Shown here one piece after another: positions 61,976 through 64,000 of a DNA stretch of 64,000 nucleotides (its first letter is position 1; the number at the start of each line of letters is the position of its first letter). The stretch covers positions 1 to 64,000 of the forward strand of contig JAHBVJ010000023.1 in assembly GCA_019637615.1 (NCBI GenBank), in the 5' to 3' direction. The stretch comes from Anaerolineae bacterium (lineage in GTDB: Bacteria > Chloroflexota > Anaerolineae > Aggregatilineales > UBA2796). A program made the position numbers and the translations under genes. A model generated the notes under the pieces. It searched no databases. It saw nothing but the letters and a program-made list of their open reading frames with translations, and was not told the DNA's origin.

Positions 61976-62707
61976 GTGTCCAGCCTTGCCGAACGCCTCG
62001 AGCACGTACAAACCAGCATTGAAGCGGCCTGTCAACGCGCGAACCGTCCGCTCGAATCGGTCACTTTGATCGCGGTCAGCAAGACGCATCCGGCAGAAAG
62101 CGTCATCGAGGCGGTGGGTCTTGGCTTGCGGCACTTTGGCGAAAATCGGGTGGAGGAGGCCAGCGGCAAAATTCCTACGGTACTATCCGCTACCAACCAC
62201 GCGCTCACATGGCACATGATCGGGCATGTGCAGAGCCGCAAAGCCGAAGACGTGATCGCCGCCTTTGATGTGATTCATTCGTTGGATACACTTAAACTTG
62301 CCGAACGCTACTCGCGTTATGCCGGTGCCGCTGGTAAGACCGCCCGCGTCCTGCTCGAAGTCAACGTTTCGGGAGAGGCAAGCAAAAGCGGGCTGGAGGC
62401 GTCGGGATGGGAGCAAAACGCAGAGAGCCGCACTGAATTATGGAAGGTGATCCAGCAGATCACGGTGCTGCCGTACCTTCAGATCGATGGTCTGATGACG
62501 ATGGCTCCGATCGTGGATGACATGGAGCAGACCCGTCCGGTGTTCGCCTCGCTGCGGCGGTTGCGAGAAGCACTGGCGAGCGATTTTCCAGCGGGCGCGT
62601 GGGCACATCTGAGCATGGGCATGACCGACGATTATCCGGTCGCCATCGAAGAGGGGGCGACGATGGTACGCATCGGACGCGCCATTTTTGGGGATCGTAC
62701 GTATTAA
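61976..62707 (+). CDS. yggS: YggS/PLPBP-family pyridoxal-phosphate homeostasis protein
   Basis: 243 residues. TLIAVSKTHPAESVIEA holds the PLP Lys, and FGENRVEEASGK, WHMIGHVQSRKA and LSMGMTDDYPVAIEEG are the conserved blocks of the family. It binds PLP and controls its balance without a known catalytic role. GTG start with AAGGAG 9 bases upstream, overlapping the end of pgeF, which it follows by 3 bases. Confidence 0.93.
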   Translation: MSSLAERLEHVQTSIEAACQRANRPLESVTLIAVSKTHPAESVIEAVGLGLRHFGENRVEEASGKIPTVLSATNHALTWHMIGHVQSRKAEDVIAAFDVIHSLDTLKLAERYSRYAGAAGKTARVLLEVNVSGEASKSGLEASGWEQNAESRTELWKVIQQITVLPYLQIDGLMTMAPIVDDMEQTRPVFASLRRLREALASDFPAGAWAHLSMGMTDDYPVAIEEGATMVRIGRAIFGDRTY

Positions 62708-62782
62708 ATAGACATAGTTGATCAAAACCCTGCCTGACGGCCTCCCCGTTATGGCATTGAGATATGAGGATGAGAGGTTCGT

Positions 62783-63040
62783 ATGGGAAGTGCAGTAGCG
62801 CAAGTCATCAGTTTAGTCTTTAATATTTTCATGCTGCTCATCATCGGGCGGACGTTGCTAAGTTGGATGAACTTCGATCCTTATCATCCGGTGTCGCAGT
62901 TCATCTACCGCGCGACTGAACCCTTCTTGGAGCCAGTACGGCGGGTCATGCCCTCAGTCGGGATGTTTGACCTCAGCCCAATTGTTGTTATTATCATTGC
63001 ATCAGTCTTAGAGTCGGTCATCATCCAACTCATACGCTGA
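62783..63040 (+). CDS. yggT: YggT-family membrane protein
   Basis: 85 residues. Two membrane segments (residues about 5-25 and 62-82) flank the conserved LLSWMNFDPYHPVSQFIYRATEP. In many bacteria yggT lies beside yggS and cell-division genes. The ATG follows GAGAGG. It follows yggS by 75 bases. Confidence 0.9.
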   Translation: MGSAVAQVISLVFNIFMLLIIGRTLLSWMNFDPYHPVSQFIYRATEPFLEPVRRVMPSVGMFDLSPIVVIIIASVLESVIIQLIR

Positions 63041-63068
63041 TCACGATGCCACAGGTCGGAGAAGGTTC

Positions 63069-63404
63069 ATGCCGCGAAATCTAGATAACTTCAACATTAC
63101 GGACGCGAGACGCGGTGCAGCGTTTACCGTTCGACTCGTCACGCGGGCGCAACGCGATGAAATTGTGGGCATTCAGGAGGATGGCAGTCTAAAAATCCGC
63201 CTGACCGCCGCGCCTACGGATGGACAGGCCAATGTGGCGCTGATCAAGTTTCTCGCTGACCGTCTCGGTGTGCCCGAAAGCGCGGTCGAGATCGTCGCGG
63301 GCAAAGAAACGCGCGATAAATGGATCAGTGTGGAAGGTATCAGCACCGCCATGTTGGAAGAACGGCTAAAACCCGATCCGAACGCTACGCAGAGCGACGA
63401 CTAA
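63069..63404 (+). CDS. DUF167 (YggU-like) protein
   Basis: 111 residues with the DUF167 core RLVTRAQRDEIVG, LKIRLTAAPTDGQANVALIKFLAD and VEIVAGKETRDKWI. The ATG follows GGAGAAGG. It ends the pgeF-yggS-yggT set and is followed by a terminator. Function unknown in the family. Confidence 0.9.
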   Translation: MPRNLDNFNITDARRGAAFTVRLVTRAQRDEIVGIQEDGSLKIRLTAAPTDGQANVALIKFLADRLGVPESAVEIVAGKETRDKWISVEGISTAMLEERLKPDPNATQSDD

Positions 63405-63453
63405 GGCAAAAACATAGGTTGCGGTCATCGCGATAACAACGAAGATACTGTGA

Positions 63454-63480
63454 GGGCAGGTCAACAAACCTGCCCTTTTT
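63454..63480. terminator. Rho-independent terminator
   Basis: GGGCAGG (63454-63460) pairs with CCTGCCC (63469-63475), 8-base loop, then TTTTT. Between the convergent DUF167 and DHFR-like genes. Confidence 0.75.
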
Positions 63481-63488
63481 GCGTCTGA

Positions 63489-64000
63489 CTACTTTCGAAT
63501 CGGCTCGTAGCGTAGGGCGACCACGCCACTCTTGAACGTCTTCGACTCGATCAATTTCAGCGGAAAATTGCGCGTGACATTGGCGAAGAACGGCTTGCCT
63601 TTGCCGAGCACCGTTGGGTTGATGTTGAACCGATATTCATCAATCAGGTCAAGCTGCATGAAGGTCTGCGCCAGCATCGTGCTGCCCAGAAACCAGATGT
63701 CTTTGCCGGGCTGCTGCTTGAGCTTGTTGATTTGCTCCGCGATGTTGTCCTTGATCAGTATGGTATTCGTCGCGCCGTGCCAGTCGATGTGATCCAGCGT
63801 GCGGGACACGACGACTTTGGTCGAGTCTTGCAGGAATTGGAAGTGTTCACGTTCGGCTGGCATTGCGTTCGGGTTGCCCGGCACGGTCAGCCAGTAACTC
63901 GCCATACCTTCATAAGTCCGGCGTCCCCAGATCACCGCGTCGGTGATGGCGTGCATCGAATGCGCATACTGCTCAAGCTCCTCGTCGTAAGAAATCCAGT
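63489..64000 (-). CDS. DHFR/RibD C-terminal-domain-like reductase, partial
   Basis: The gene runs off the right edge; in-frame residues WISYDEELEQYAHS precede MHAITDAVIWGRRTYEGM, so the ATG at 63956 is not the true start. VIWGRRTYEGM and WFLGSTMLAQTFMQLDLIDEYRFNINPTVLGKGKPFF are the marks of the YyaP/YwjB dihydrofolate-reductase-like family. NADPH-dependent reduction is likely; the substrate is unknown. Confidence 0.85.
   Translation of the reverse strand, partial: WISYDEELEQYAHSMHAITDAVIWGRRTYEGMASYWLTVPGNPNAMPAEREHFQFLQDSTKVVVSRTLDHIDWHGATNTILIKDNIAEQINKLKQQPGKDIWFLGSTMLAQTFMQLDLIDEYRFNINPTVLGKGKPFFANVTRNFPLKLIESKTFKSGVVALRYEPIRK

Noticed and set aside
1..64000. CRISPR arrays, tRNAs, transposases and phage genes
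   Set aside because: Scanned by eye for regular 20-40-base repeats with unique spacers, T-arm words and recombinase motifs; none convincing.

Overview
The window looks like a chromosomal segment of a Chloroflexota bacterium, probably an Anaerolineae-like lineage. This is inferred from gene style, not from a marker gene: a Ser/Thr kinase fused to an ATPase and TPRs, a TIR-nSTAND1-FGE protein, Thr/Pro-rich surface linkers, very large PAS/GAF kinases and a moderately high GC content. No complete rRNA, tRNA, CRISPR array, transposase or phage gene was found. Most genes have recognisable families, and codon use looks even across the window.

Layout. 1-460: a strong minus-strand sigma70 promoter and structured leader, with a boxA-like motif, running off the left edge (possible rRNA operon leader). 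465-4503: glcDEF glycolate oxidase operon. 4498-8781 (minus): a soluble kinase-ATPase-TPR signalling protein and a V4R-domain protein. 8907-16145: a membrane TPR protein with an SH3b tail, a calcineurin-type phosphoesterase, a 2H phosphoesterase-like protein, and a 986-residue TIR-nSTAND1-TM-FGE protein that resembles prokaryotic conflict or immune STAND proteins. 16146-16618: non-coding, with a near-consensus promoter and paired segments. 16619-19335 (minus): a carbamoyltransferase with SxtJ-like, DUF5989-like and unknown small membrane proteins.

19757-27171: exopolysaccharide or glycan block (priming sugar transferase, WbpB/WbpE/WbpD-like nucleotide-sugar enzymes, tyrosine autokinase, glycosyltransferase). 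Together these could make and export a polymer carrying a diacetamido-type or amino sugar. 27207-32517: SIMPL protein, an alpha/beta hydrolase divergent from a MarR regulator across a 14-bp iterated AT-rich array, a Gfo/Idh oxidoreductase, a dienelactone hydrolase and a GH18-like lipid- or membrane-anchored protein. 32521-37128: a 1535-residue 7xPAS/2xGAF histidine kinase. 37129-38190: gene-poor, with a promoter, a long hairpin and iterated CCCTGTT words.

38191-43045 (minus): ferric-siderophore ABC importer (binding protein, two permeases, ATPase) with an FhuF-like reductase, tightly overlapped. 43515-46940: YjzC-like small protein, a fused prephenate dehydrogenase-shikimate dehydrogenase and chorismate synthase (aromatic amino acid pathway). 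46994-52550: zinc metallopeptidase, VOC protein, secreted beta-sandwich protein, extended SDR, methyltransferase. 52683-54673: MFS exporter and TetR regulator with two matched 24-bp operators. 54896-61010 (minus): YtcJ-like amidohydrolase, OmpR-type regulator, GAF histidine kinase and PspA-like protein. 61181-63404: pgeF-yggS-yggT-yggU-type operon. 63489 to the right edge: partial DHFR-like protein.

Across the intergenic DNA there are at least three dispersed non-coding repeat families: GCACTTAGCAC-type words, stem-loops with TGATCC/GGATCA arms, and AACAGG/CCTGTT clusters. They are described separately.
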